Notes: a model not told the origin generated them from the letters alone. Shown: positions 13,326 to 24,570, counted from the stretch's first letter. The stretch: DNA of 64,000 bases from Hofstenia miamia (GCA_900660155.1 CABFPE010000618.1:170138-234137); one strand, 5' to 3'. Program-made: numbers and translations.

Positions 13326-13900
13326 TGTAGAATTGCAGGGGAGCTCTGGCTACTCCAGCAGTACTGAGAAACTCAAAGGTTTAATCAAAGGTTGCAGAGG
13401 CTACCATTGTATAGAGTGACCTGCATTCTAACAAAAGAAAGAATATTGGTAGTTTGCCAATTCATTAAAGAAAAACAGAAACTATCCACAGAGAATATAT
13501 TTCCTGCAGTGACCAATTCACATGGCATCATGCCAAAGCCATATCCAGGAAGCCATCCTCACTTGCCAAGGTGCTAATTGTGTGTCTCATGTATTAATTT
13601 CTAGCTCATATAAACAATTTAACTCAGTGTTCTATTATCTCAGCTCATGTAAATAATAAAACAAAAGGCATGTAGTTACCATGCATTCACATTCACCAAT
13701 GGCCTAATATATTGCAGTGTGTTATTTAAGTGCATGTACAAAAACAAAGTGATTGAAATATAAGTTGTTAATCCCTACATGTAGCCATAACTTAAAGTGA
13801 CCATGATTTGGGCTGCCATCTATTAAGGAGCTAGTTGTCACCCCAGACACAGAAGAGTAAATCCCACATTGTTACCAGATCTTAAGCAAAACTTATTAAG
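13326..13900 (-). repeat. Probable 5' LTR of the Ty3/Gypsy fossil (outer end uncertain)
   Basis: On the plus strand the segment starts TGTAGAATTGCAGGGG immediately next to the primer-binding site, giving the expected CA end on the element's strand. No ORF of note is present. The outer boundary cannot be fixed because no matching second LTR was recognised near 5.2-5.7 kb, so the end given is approximate. Confidence 0.45.
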
Positions 13901-13909
13901 TTAAAATCC

Positions 13910-14630
13910 ATCATGAATCTAAAAGGGGTGAGCAAAGTTAATGAAATTCAAAAAAGCAAACAATGTTTCCTTTCTTTTATCAGTTCAAGTGTTGCCTCAT
14001 GTGTCTGTATTCCTTTTTGTTTTTTCTCTTTGTCCCTCTGTATTACTTTAAGTTTATGTCTGAGTTCTTCTAACTCTTATTCTTGTGCTTTGTGCTCTTC
14101 CTCTCTGCCCATTTCTGTTAGTCTGAGTTCATCTTTGAGTTGCTCTAGCTCCTGGGGTTGTATATTGTTATCTTGGATTAATTGTTTATTTTTGTTTTCT
14201 AGTTGTCAGCATGTTTTCTCCCATTTTTTGTTTAACTCCTGAAAACATTTGTTCAGCTCTGCCAATTGGTTTGTTAGTATCTTAATGTTGTTCTGGAAAT
14301 CTTTGTTCTGACTTTCCAACTGGCTATCCATCTCTATCTTGAGCTCACTTAGTGCATTTTCACTATGTTGTTCTATTTCTGCAACTATTTCCTTTAGAAG
14401 TTGTATCTTGCTTCTCAGTATTGATTCTGTTTCATTATTCTGTCTGAGAATATTTAGAATTTCTGTGAAACTTGTCTCTGGAGACATTTGTAGGGTCTCT
14501 AGTTCTGGGGGGGGATGCATCTGTTTCTGAACATGATCTTCTTGGGGGCATTGGTAGTTCTGCTTGTGCCTTTCTTGGCACTTCTTTTCTTTCCTCTTGT
14601 ATTTGTCATTTTAATCACAATTATTAGTGG
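13910..14630 (-). CDS. Coiled-coil ORF of unknown origin, broken
   Basis: On the minus strand an open frame of 104 residues (14206-14520) has heptad-like leucine/isoleucine spacing with many E, K and Q residues, and the same character continues in the frames down to about 13910. Upstream (14520-14630) the translation is strongly basic. The profile resembles a LINE ORF1 coiled coil or a gag-like coiled coil next to the adjacent retroelement, but no diagnostic domain is visible. It is interrupted and not a complete gene. Confidence 0.4.
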
Positions 14631-14649
14631 CTTGCATATCAGTACAGTT

Positions 14650-16350
14650 CTTTGTTTCTGAATCTTCTTCAGGTTAGGTTTCTCCTAGGTGGTAGTGGCT
14701 GACTGTGTGCTTTTCTGGTAGTTGGTGTTTCCCTTGCATGTTTTACATTGTCTGTTTTTCCATTGATGTCATCATTGCATTTCTTACTTCTTCAAATTTT
14801 AGTAGTGAGTCAGGATATTGACTTATTGTTGATTCTTTGTTCTTTAACCTTTCACAGTCACCTAGTAGCATCTGCTACCAAGCTCTAACTCACATTGACT
14901 AATTCCTTTTGAATGTAATTCTGTGTTAAGTGTGGGTAGGGATGTACTTTTGCTAACTGCTTTATGCCATCAATACTCTTAGTTAACTTTCATTAACTAT
15001 ATAGTAATTAAACACTGTTTAGCTTGCAATTCTCCTGTTGACTGATCTTTGATGAGGCCTCTGGCCAACTCTGATCTCTGAACCTTTCAACAAGTAGTCA
15101 TCTTTGTTATCAATGGATTGTTTCCAGATCTCAGCTCAATGAAGTAACTTATGTGTTCCCTATCCTAACGCAGTGCAACCCTCAAGGCTGGATGTAACTG
15201 ACTTAAACTCAATTTGCATGTGTAATTTGTACTTGCAACCTGGCAATGTCACTAGCTGCTTAATAAGTATTTATTTAGCCATTACAGAAAATTATTGGCT
15301 TTAAATAATGTAAATAATTAAATAGATAACTATGTGCAGCTTCCTAACTTACATTTAATTAGTAATACATGCTTTTTCTCATTATCAGTCTATTTATAGG
15401 TCTCCTACATAGTCTAGTTAATATAAAATATAATAACCTACGATTGGTTATCCAACCATTTCTCTGAAGTTTCATTATTACATAGATGTTGTTGGAAAAA
15501 TCAATAGTCAGCTAAATGGAGAAAAACTCCTAATCATATCCCTAACCTAAATGCAGTTTCATGGCTTGGATCAAGGACCCTCAAATCACTCCCAATGTGT
15601 GCCTTCACCACTACTAATGCATTTACCACTTAGCTTGACATAATTTAATAATAAGCAAACCAAATTAAATCTAAAGATAAGATTTTCAAAGAATTTACTT
15701 CAACAGTTCTCTAAATGATTTCACTCTACTTATAGTTCCAGATCCAAAAGTATCTGTGGATTTGAATTTTAAATCATCTGCCAATATGGTTAAAAAATAA
15801 TTAATATTTTGCCAAATTGCTTTGACAATTACTATTTGGTTAATGTTCTTTCTTAGTTGCATTTTACAAAATTAATGATGCTGAACTTAAATTGATTTTA
15901 ATTTAAATTACTACTATTTTTAATCATAATTCAATTTGATGTTAATCTTCTCTGACTAATCTCTTTCTTAGTTTTCTTTTGCAGTGTTAATTCTTAGATT
16001 ATGCTACACATATTGTAATAACTTACAATGCAATATAAAAAATGAGCAGCTTCTTGTATGTGATACCTCTGTTTATTCCTTGACATCATTAATGCTGTTT
16101 CAATTGAGAATGACATTTTCTCAAAGAGTGCAGGACATGCATATAAAATCCTTCTCACATACCCACAATACAATCTGACAAATGAGAACAATTTATTACA
16201 TTTTGAAATAATATGCTGCTTTGGTGTGTTATCAATAAAAATTTATGAAAGCTGGGAAATTATGAAAATGTAAGCACCACACTATTGTAGCTCTATGCAT
16301 AGCATGATTAACCTATATTTTTCAATTGTGACATACATAATAACAGAATC
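14650..16350. other. No gene recognised
   Basis: AT-rich sequence in which only short unrelated ORFs occur (for example two opposing ORFs at 15984-16191). I see no motif, terminal repeat or RNA gene in it. Confidence 0.5.
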
Positions 16351-16357
16351 AGATGAA

Positions 16358-16565
16358 TCTGCCTATCATGCTGGAGAGCTGGCATAGGCAGAGAGCAATC
16401 CTATTTCCATTTTGCCTACTAAGTCTTTGGATAGGCAAAAGGCAAAGTCATTTTCTAAAAAAAACTACTCATGGCTTTGGCTGTATAAGCAGGTGGATGA
16501 TTGATGATAAGTTGTTGATCAAGTTATGTCTTGAATTTACAATTTGCCTATTTCTGAGATAGGCA
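16358..16565. repeat. Cluster of three hairpins sharing a TGCCTA/TAGGCA stem
   Basis: Hairpin 1 pairs 16358-16366 with 16384-16392 (TCTGCCTAT with ATAGGCAGA). Hairpin 2 pairs 16410-16418 with 16432-16440 (TTTTGCCTA with TAGGCAAAA). Hairpin 3 pairs 16545-16551 with 16559-16565 (TGCCTAT with ATAGGCA). All stems are perfect, with loops of 17, 13 and 7 bases. The loops are unrelated, so only the stem sequence is shared. No gene overlaps the cluster. Confidence 0.6.
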
Positions 16566-17490
16566 TTTTGCTTATGATGATGATGAAATAAAGTAATTTT
16601 TTCTTAATAATAAGAAATTTAACTTACATATAAATATTGATGATATATTCAATATATTTTTTGCTTCATCTTTGTATTTCAAATATTATTGAATACTTTT
16701 AGATAAAACAATGCAAATAGCTTCAGCCTGTTGATTTTACATTGTTTTTGGGATTGCTATGACTTGATCATCAATCTTCATTGGACTAATTATGAGCACA
16801 CTAAGGTAAAGGATTACTTCAAATGCTTAAAAAAATCTAACCAAAAATGGAGTTTTCTTAATAAAAGCAATGGTAAAACTTTAATTAATATTGAATATTC
16901 AAATAGTTTTGTAAATATTTCTTTCATGTGTTAGTTTAAAGACTTTGCATAGCTTTAAGCAATAAATTTGCTTTGGCTCTATTCGCATTATCATTCAATT
17001 GCCTTTTTATATATATTTACATGTTCTTGAATCATTATACTCACCAAACCATTATATTACTTGGCAGTCTATTTAGATTTACATCATTTCTATTATGCGT
17101 TAAATTTCTTTCGACCTCTTCCCTCTTAGGTTAGAGTTTGTTTACTCCATTTTCATGTTCACCTTGTTTGACAAATATAGTGTCTATACAATTGTTAACA
17201 TTTTCTGAAATTTTATCCACTAATTTTCTGGCTAGTGCATTAATGAAAGTAATTTATAAATTTGAAGATTACTTAAATGATTTAATTGTTTTATGTGCAG
17301 GGCATTTTACACTTTGATTATATCGTCATTCTTTTAAAACTGCACATTAATCACAGCCCAATTCTGCGTATGTGCATATCATCTTGCCCAAGATTTTCTT
17401 CCTGGACTTTTAAGTACGCCTTAATTGTTTATCAATTTATCAATTCCTTTATCAAATAGTATTTTCATTATTACTCAATTACATTTTAGA
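16566..17490. other. No gene recognised; possible weak LINE remnant
   Basis: AT-rich. A 67-residue frame at 16731-16934 (plus) faintly resembles the segment between LINE endonuclease and reverse transcriptase, which would fit the LINE starting near 17.5 kb, but the similarity is too weak to annotate as coding. Confidence 0.35.
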
Positions 17491-18734
17491 TTTTGCCAAT
17501 GTAAAAAAAAATAATAAAGCCATTAAAGGTAAAAAAATTCTATGTTTATTGTAAATCCAATATTAAATTGTTCACTTAACATTGACAAAATCAATGATGA
17601 AATAAGAATAAAACATTGTTGTTCAATTACATTAAAACTATCAATGGAAAAAAACTTTCTAATTCTTTTGATATCGCAAATGCTTTCAATGAGGAATTTT
17701 TAAGCATGGGGCAATATAAGGGTACTGAAGTTTAATACCAAAGTGAAAACAATAATGAGAGATTCCCTAAATCTTTTATGTGACTAGGTGTGAAATCTTT
17801 AAAGCAATTTCAAATCTTAAAACAAACAAATCTTGTGGCCCATTTGAAATTCCAATATAGTGCTTTAAGGAATGCGCTTCTCAAATTATATACCCACTAT
17901 GCTTCATAATAAACAGTTGCATAAGGACTAATCAATTTCCATCTTTGTTAAAAATGACATTTATAACACCTCTATATAAAAATGACAATCTTCAAAAATG
18001 TTCTAATTATCGTCCCATTTCTATCACCTCACCTTTTAGCAAAATATTTGAAAAATTACTTTTCGAACAAATGAGCCTTTACCTTAAAAATAACTCACTA
18101 CTCGCTGAAACACAATTTGGATTTCGAAAAAAACGTTCAACAACAGATGCCCTACTTTACTTAACTGAGTCCTGGCGAAATTTCTTAGATAATAATGAAT
18201 ATGTAGGCATAGCATGCATTGATCTTTCTAAAGCTTTTGATTCGATTGATCATTAAATTTTTCTTGAAAATTTAATGTATCTAGGATTTAACTCAAGTAG
18301 TAAGGAGTTAATGCGTAACTATCTAACCGCTACCAGCGAGTTAAAATTAATGGGACACTATCAAATTGGGGAAATGCTTACAAAGGAATTCCACAAGGCA
18401 TGCTCTTAGGGCCCTTACCTTTTTCACTTTATGTTAATGATCTCAATAAAGCAGTAAATGAACATTGTACAATTATTCAATATGATTCAGATGATACTTG
18501 CCTATTTGCAGATTATAAATCACGTGATGTATTAATATATAATTTGGAAACCAACCTCTTGCATTTACATAAATACTTTAACATGCATCGTTTAATTGTT
18601 AATCCCTCAAAAACTGAATTTTGTGTAATGTCACCTTTCCCAAAAACGACAATCTCACTATGTCGTGTGAATTATTATATTTTTGTTTACAGACGCCCAG
18701 GCTATGGTAAAATTACTATAACCCTAAATTCAAA

Positions 18735-19499
18735 TTGAAACTCAAATTTGTTTTCAAAGTAAAATTATTACTCTTTACTTATATTTTCCTTATTTCGACA
18801 TTCAAATCCAATGAGGATGTCTCGCTCTTACCAGTACAGTTTTACTTCAATACATATAACTCAACTATTCGCTATTCAAAAACAGCTTTAACTTTCTTAA
18901 CCAGGCGCATTTGTATTATCATAATCGATTTAAAAAACTCATTTGTTATTTCTCTCATAATTTTCCTATTATTAGCAGTATATGGTATTGAGACTAATCC
19001 CAGTCCGATTTTAAATTTTGAATCATACATCAAAAAATTGAATACCGGCTCAAATATTGTGAATTACGTACATTTAAATTTTCAGAATCTAAGTATTAAA
19101 AATTTCGAATATAGGGAATTCGTTTCAAATACTAAAAATGATTTAATTCTCGCAATTTCTGAAACTTGGCTAAAGATTGACGATCTAGATAGCACATGGT
19201 CTGTTAATGAAAATTTTGCACTATTTAGAAAGGATAGAGTTTTGAACAATATGTTAGGAAAATCAAAAGGTGGAGGTGTATTACTTTTAGTTCCAAAGTC
19301 ATTCAATCCCAAAATACGCAACGATATTAAAAGTCCTAACACATCAAATTTTGACAGTCTATGGGTTGAAATTACTAATCCAATTAAAAATTCTAGATTT
19401 CAAAAACAATTATTAAATGTATCATACTGTCCGCATAAGAAATTCGCCAATTTTTTTATTCAACCAACTAGAAGAAGAATTATCACTTGCCTGTTCTGA
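18735..19499 (+). pseudogene. LINE endonuclease N-terminus with 2A-like motif
   Basis: The 254-residue frame has two hydrophobic stretches. The second, just upstream of the motif, reads as a potential membrane segment (SFVISLIIFLLLAVYG). It is followed by IETNPSP, which resembles the viral and retrotransposon 2A consensus D-x-E-x-N-P-G-P but carries S for the glycine before the last proline. The endonuclease begins near residue 100. The frame is lost near 19450 in a T-rich stretch, after which the endonuclease continues in another frame (19567-19959) including its SDH motif. Confidence 0.7.
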
Positions 19500-20772
19500 A
19501 AATAAAGATTTTGTACTTTTCGGAGATTGGAACCTCAATTAGTTAAATGCTAATGATCAATGTAAAATGGATTTGTTCTTGAACACATTTAATCTTGTAT
19601 TGACCAATAAAACATTGCCCACTAGAATCACATCATCGAGTAGGACTCTAATTGACTACATTGCATTAGCTGAAAACAATAATACACACTTCCAGTACAC
19701 CTCTTCTGAATGCCCATTCTCGGATCACTGTTTTACATCTATCAAATTTCAAAAGTCTTTCCACTCAACCCCAAAAATTACCACGAAATTGATTAATACT
19801 CGTGAAAAGTGTATTGAAAATATTAATAATTTTAAGTCATCCCTCTTATCAGAAAATTGGTTTCCTGTATATTCTGCATCAAATATAAATGAAATGCTAA
19901 AAAATTTCTCAGACATTTTGAATTTTACCTCAACAGATTTTGCCCTGAAAGGAAAATAATGGTTAAAACCACAACCAAATCCAAAGCAAACAATACTTTT
20001 TCTAACAAACCCCGGATATCTGACACTTGTAAAGCTTTAATTCGCGAAAAGAACAAAGCATATAAACATTTTATAAATTCTCGAACTAACAAGAACTTTG
20101 CTGCCTATAAAAAGGCCAGAAATGCCTCGAATATTGCATCTCGTAGGGCANCAACTAGAAGAAGAATTATCACTTGCCTGTTCTGAAAATAAAGATTTTG
20201 TACTTTTCGGAGATTGGAACCTCAATTAGTTAAATGCTAATGATCAATGTAAAATGGATTTGTTCTTGAACACATTTAATCTTGTATTAACCAATAAAAC
20301 ATTGCCCACTAGAATCACATCATCGAGTAGGACTCTAATTGACTACATTGCATTAGCTGAAAACAATAATACACACTTCCAGTACACCTCTTCTGAATGC
20401 CCATTCTCGGATCACTGTTTTACATCTATCAAATTTCAAAAGTCTTCTCACTCAACCCCAAAAATTACCACGAAATGGATTAAAACTCGTGAAAAGTGTA
20501 TTGAAAATGTTAATAATTTTAAATCATCCCTCTCATCAGAAAATTGGTTTCCTGTATATTCTGCATCAAATATAAATGAAATGCTAAAAAATTTCTCAGA
20601 CATTTTGAATTTTACCTCAACAGATTTTGCCCTGAAAGGAAAATAATGGTTAAAACCACAACCAAATCCAAAGCAAACAATACTTTTTCTAACAAACCCC
20701 GGATATCTGACACTTGTAAAGCTTTAATTCGCGAAAAGAACAAAGCATATAAACATTTTATAAATTCTCGAA
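19465..20772 (+). repeat. Direct duplication inside the inner LINE, joined by one N
   Basis: Bases 19465-20085 and 20152-20772 are the same sequence with an offset of 687 and roughly eight differences by eye. The first copy continues to 20150, one N lies at 20151, and the second copy runs into an N gap. Both copies share the same TAG interruption. The single-N junction points to an assembly overlap between two haplotypes or two LINE copies. Confidence 0.85.
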
Positions 20773-21166
20773 NNNNNNNNNNNNNNNNNNNNNNNNNNNN
20801 NNNNNNNNNNNNNNNNNNNNNNNNNNNNNNNNNNNNNNNNNNNNNNNNNNNNNNNNNNNNNNNNNNNNNNNNNNNNNNNNNNNNNNNNNNNNNNNNNNNN
20901 NNNNNNNNNNNNNNNNNNNNNNNNNNNNNNNNNNNNNNNNNNNNNNNNNNNNNNNNNNNNNNNNNNNNNNNNNNNNNNNNNNNNNNNNNNNNNNNNNNNN
21001 NNNNNNNNNNNNNNNNNNNNNNNNNNNNNNNNNNNNNNNNNNNNNNNNNNNNNNNNNNNNNNNNNNNNNNNNNNNNNNNNNNNNNNNNNNNNNNNNNNNN
21101 NNNNNNNNNNNNNNNNNNNNNNNNNNNNNNNNNNNNNNNNNNNNNNNNNNNNNNNNNNNNNNNNNN
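20773..21166. other. Assembly gap (394 N)
   Basis: An unbroken run of N lies inside the inner LINE, removing its reverse transcriptase. Any reading frame reported across it is meaningless. Confidence 0.99.
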
Positions 21167-22562
21167 TTTACATGTGTTAAGTATAAGAAAAAAGTTTTGA
21201 AGAAATCTTTCATTAATGTCGCAATTCGAACCTGGAATTCGCTACCTAAAGAAATTAAAAGCATCGAAAAATTGAAACCTTTTAAAAAGCGTTTAAAAAT
21301 CTTCCTTAAGCAAAAATATATTTTAGGTACATCATGGTTAGGATTTAAATTTTACAACAATGACTATACGATAACTCGTCATTAAAATAGCAATATAAAG
21401 TAATTCATCCATAGCCTGTAAGAATTGTTACTTTTTGTAATGTATGTTGATTTGTAGATTGGTTACTTTTTTGTAATTTATGACGCTATTCAGATAAATT
21501 ATCAGTTATTGAATTGTAAACATTTATCTGAATATAGAATCTCTTATCTTATCTTATCTTATCTTGTAAATTAAATTTTGCTAACACAACTATTGCCCAA
21601 GTTGATAAATTTAAATATCTAGAAGTAATTATCGACAATAAATTACAATATACCGATCATATTCACTCTGCCTTGCGTAAAATGGCAATGGGAATCAAAT
21701 GTACTTTACATATAGCGGAGTTTGTGGACATAAAAATGCGCCAACAACTGGTAGATGCCTTGGTAATGAGTCATTTTTGGTATTGCAATGTTTTATTGAA
21801 TAGTATAAGTCAGACATTAATAAACAAAATCAATTCACAAATTAAGTGGGCGGAACGTATATGTGAATTCAAAAAATCGATAAGTACCAAACCTTCAACT
21901 CAAATTTTAGAAGAAGAAGAAGAAGAAAAATCTATATTCAGAAATTGTTTTAACAATAAATAGAAAAACTGACAACAAATTCTGAAAGCGTCAAGAAATT
22001 AATACAAAATTAAACAAAAAAAGAAAACAACGAATATTTGCAAATAAAAAGTGGTTAACTTGGGCTATGACGACTTTCTTCTGTCAAATACTTTTCGTTA
22101 CTAAAATTCTGGGATATTTACAGTAAACGCAAGCCTTACGATAAATTGCAATTTCCAAATTATTTCTACATATCTTATAACAAAAGAACATCGACTCTTG
22201 GTAAGGTGAAATTCAAAAAACATTTCTTAAAAAACTCATTTCTCAGTTCTACCATCGAAACTTGGAATGATTTACCAGTAAGTGTACGGAAGCTGAAAAG
22301 TAGGCCTGAATTCAAAATCATGTAAAGAATTTACTTAGTTTAACGTATATTCCAAAATTAAAAAATTCTTTATGGAAAGGTTCCAAATTTCACGAACCTT
22401 GGCATAAGAGCTAAGATGAATGAATAGTATTATATAATTGAAATATTAATTTGTCTATATTTTTATTAATTTGTAAATTTTTATTTTTTGACGTGTTTGG
22501 TACAGCAAACAGCAATTTTGTTGAAATTAAAACTGTACTGAATAAATATATTCTTCTTCTTC

Positions 22563-22947
22563 TATTATGATATGTGTACACGGCTACAACTAAACTTGAT
22601 GCAATTCCTATGATCACACTGGTTGTCGTAATCGACTACGAATGCCCTGTGTGGTAATGTGACCGAGGTTTTCCGGACGGAATTCTTTAATAGGAGAATC
22701 GTATGGATTGTTTATTTTATCTCTTGGCAAAGTATAATCTCCTCCTTCGTCATTTTGATTAGGCGTATATGGCTTATCTATGTTAGGTTTACAATTTTCA
22801 CATGGAGTTGGATTTTTTTTCAAATGGAATGTATTCATCCTCTGGGGGTTCAGTGGTGGTAATGAGAGGTGTCACCGGAAGAAGTATATCATTGTTTGTT
22901 GATGATTTTCCTAAATAATTTTCTATTAAAGTGTAATTTGCGATCAT
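22563..22947 (-). CDS. Unidentified ORF, probably one small host gene or exon with a homopolymer break
   Basis: An ATG at 22947 opens a frame (MIANYTLIENYLG start, then TTTEPPEDEYIPFEKK) that ends at an 8-base T run (plus 22813-22820). The neighbouring frame continues in a similar acidic, proline/asparagine-rich style to a stop at 22614 (end RSRLRQPV). A third frame just below gives a hydrophobic stretch (SVIIGIASSLVVAVYTY) that could be a membrane helix before the LINE tail at 22562. I do not recognise the protein. Whether this is one gene with indel errors, spliced exons or a pseudogene truncated by the LINE cannot be decided. It is head-to-head with MYG1, so a shared promoter region between 22950 and 23090 is possible. 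Confidence 0.35.
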
Positions 22948-23090
22948 TATGTAATATAATATAATATATACTCTTATTTTTTACGTTTTTACTACTGCTT
23001 AGAATTATTATTGATCTTCAATAACTGCGAAATATTGATAGATTTTAGAATATTTCCACCGCTCCTAAGCTATTGAAAATGTGACAAAGC

Positions 23091-24245
23091 ATTGGCACGC
23101 ATTCTGGAACATTTCATTGTGATGAGGCTCTTGCCTGTTTTATGCTATTAGAGCTTTCGCCATCCAGCGAATCCGTAGAAATTATTCGATCACGTGAACA
23201 AACGATTCTAGATGCTTGCGACATCGTAGTAGATGTTGGTGATGTTTTTGACCCTGATAAATTGAGGTATATATTTCTTGATTTGTTTGTTGTTATATTT
23301 TTACTATTATGTGGTACTTTCATTAATTTATTTTTTTCATTAGATTTGATCATCACCAACAAGGATTTTTTGAATCACTTTCTTCCTTGATACAGGGTAA
23401 AAGATATACCACTAAACTTAGTAGTGCTGGACTAGTTTATGCATATTTCGGACTTGATTTAATATCAACGTTAACTGGATTAGAAAGCACATCGGCTGAT
23501 TGTTCTCTGCTTTTTGATAAGATGTATGAAGGATTCATTGAGGCAGTCGATGCTATCGACAATGGGATCTCCATTTGTGATGCTCCTACGAGGTATTCAA
23601 TTCATACTGACCTCTCTTCGCGCATAAAGCATATGAATCCTGTTTGGAATGATAATAATCCTGATGAAGATGCTCTTTTTAAATCAGCTGTCACGTATGT
23701 AGGTAATGAATTTAAATCAAGACTTTCCTATTACAGTAATGTTTGGTTACCGGCCCGAGAAATTGTGCGTGACGCTATTGAAAAAAGATTCGATTTCCAT
23801 GCAAGCGGTAGAATCATTCATATCAAAGGTATCGTTCCTTGGAAGGAACATTTATTTCTACTTGAGGTTAGTATCATACTTCTCTTAATTGATGTTATTT
23901 AATCTACGAAAACAGTTTTGCATCTGTAATTTTTAAGAATAAGCGCTATGGACATTGATTTATTTAGTTTAGAAGGAATTGGATATTTCTGGGACAATAC
24001 TTTACGTTATATCTGCATTGAGCGTTCAATGTGTTCCCCTATCTCCTGATTCATTTGAAAGTCGGCTGCCCTTACCAAAACAATGGCATGGATTGCGATA
24101 CGAAGCCTTGAGCAATATTGCCGGTATCGAAAACTGCGTGTTCGTTCATAGTAATGGATTTATTGGTGGGAACAAAACCAAATCAGGTGTACTAGAAATG
24201 GCAGAGAAAAGTTTGGCGATGGGTAGCACGGACGGCAATGTCTAA
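23091..24245 (+). CDS. MYG1: MYG1 exonuclease (three exons seen, N-terminus incomplete)
   Basis: MYG1 is a conserved DHH-family 3'-5' RNA exonuclease acting in nucleus and mitochondria. Exons are 23091-23266, 23344-23866 and 23973-24245, with GT-AG introns of 77 and 106 bp; the exon joins keep the frame and give about 323 residues. Diagnostic motifs: [19 protein letters not shown] at the start, [27 protein letters not shown] spanning the first junction, [31 protein letters not shown], and at the C-terminus [25 protein letters not shown] and [10 protein letters not shown]. These are the metal-binding His/Asp motifs and C-terminal block of the family. The first codons are missing: an in-frame TGA lies just upstream of 23091, so a short 5' exon with the start codon (and any mitochondrial targeting sequence) must lie further upstream, or the copy is 5'-damaged. 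The last exon could begin at either of two nearby AGs; AAGGAATTG keeps the family match. Confidence 0.93.
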
Positions 24246-24570
24246 TTTTTTAAAAAGGATTTTTCGAATAACTATACAAACATTTTGGATTTTTATTTGA
24301 TACTAATGTAAAATTTTGGAAAACAGTTCTAGCCTCTTTATAATCTTCAAAACAATCTAATTTCAAAGCTAAGTTGGTTTTCCTTTCTCGTCGATGCGTA
24401 ATTTCGCAAAATCAAATGACGACGTTAATTTGAATATTTAATAAGATCGTAATGTGTGGCGTTTATTACTGATTCCTCTGTGTTTATGATGTAAGACTCA
24501 ATATTTAATTTTTGATTTTTGTTAACTTGAAAAGTGGATGATTTGACTCCCTGCAGCTGATTTTGACTAC
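24246..24570. other. No gene recognised (MYG1 downstream region)
   Basis: AT-rich sequence between MYG1 and the Penelope-like element, probably including the MYG1 3' UTR. No other feature is seen. Confidence 0.5.

Larger units (their letters stand above)
5230..13900 (-). mobile_element. Ty3/Gypsy LTR retrotransposon fossil, CsRn1-like
   Basis: Parts in minus-strand order: a likely LTR starting at 13326; a tRNA-Trp primer site (13302-13325); gag (about 12560-11200); aspartic protease (about 11080-10800); reverse transcriptase (about 10300-9630); RNase H (about 9630-8960); and integrase (about 8900-7800). About 2.2 kb of weakly coding sequence follows (7500-5230) that I cannot assign; its place would suit an accessory or env-like region, but no decisive motif is seen. 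The tRNA-Trp primer is typical of the CsRn1 group. The copy is clearly broken, with many breaks throughout pol, and looks old. I could not find a second LTR by eye at the low-coordinate end, so the left boundary is uncertain. Confidence 0.8.
18659..21566 (+). mobile_element. CR1/L2-like LINE inserted in the LINE above; contains gaps
   Basis: The ORF opening at 18735 starts with a hydrophobic region and a 2A-like YGIETNPSP motif (18981-19007). It then enters an endonuclease (SETWL with the catalytic E near 19160, SDHCF near 19730). A frame change near 19450 and a TAG near 19542 disrupt it. The middle is lost to a duplicated segment and a 394-base N run. The C-terminal end (21197-21385, WNSLPKEIKS motif) is typical of CR1/L2/Jockey-group LINEs, and a (TCTTA)n tail closes it at 21539-21566. 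The 3' microsatellite and the resumption of the outer LINE at 21567 fix the right boundary. Confidence 0.75.
17490..22562 (+). mobile_element. CR1/L2-like LINE, 5'-truncated and split by another LINE
   Basis: The first half (to about 18658) encodes reverse transcriptase: SNYRPISITS, then QFGFRKKRST, then CIDLSKAFDSIDH. A stop after DSIDH and a decayed stretch follow, before the piece LLGPLPFSLYVNDL; the YADD-equivalent box is altered. Translation stops making LINE sense after FCVMSPFPKTTIS and resumes at 21567 with KLNFANTTIAQVDKFKYLEV, the expected continuation. The LINE was therefore interrupted by the insertion at 18659-21566. The C-terminal part runs to about 22330 with stops, and a TTC-rich tail ends near 22562. 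The region 17640-17940 holds a decayed piece of the segment upstream of the reverse transcriptase. Confidence 0.75.

Noticed and set aside
20646-21264. Open frames crossing 20.77-21.17 kb
   Set aside because: They are artefacts of the 394-base N gap.
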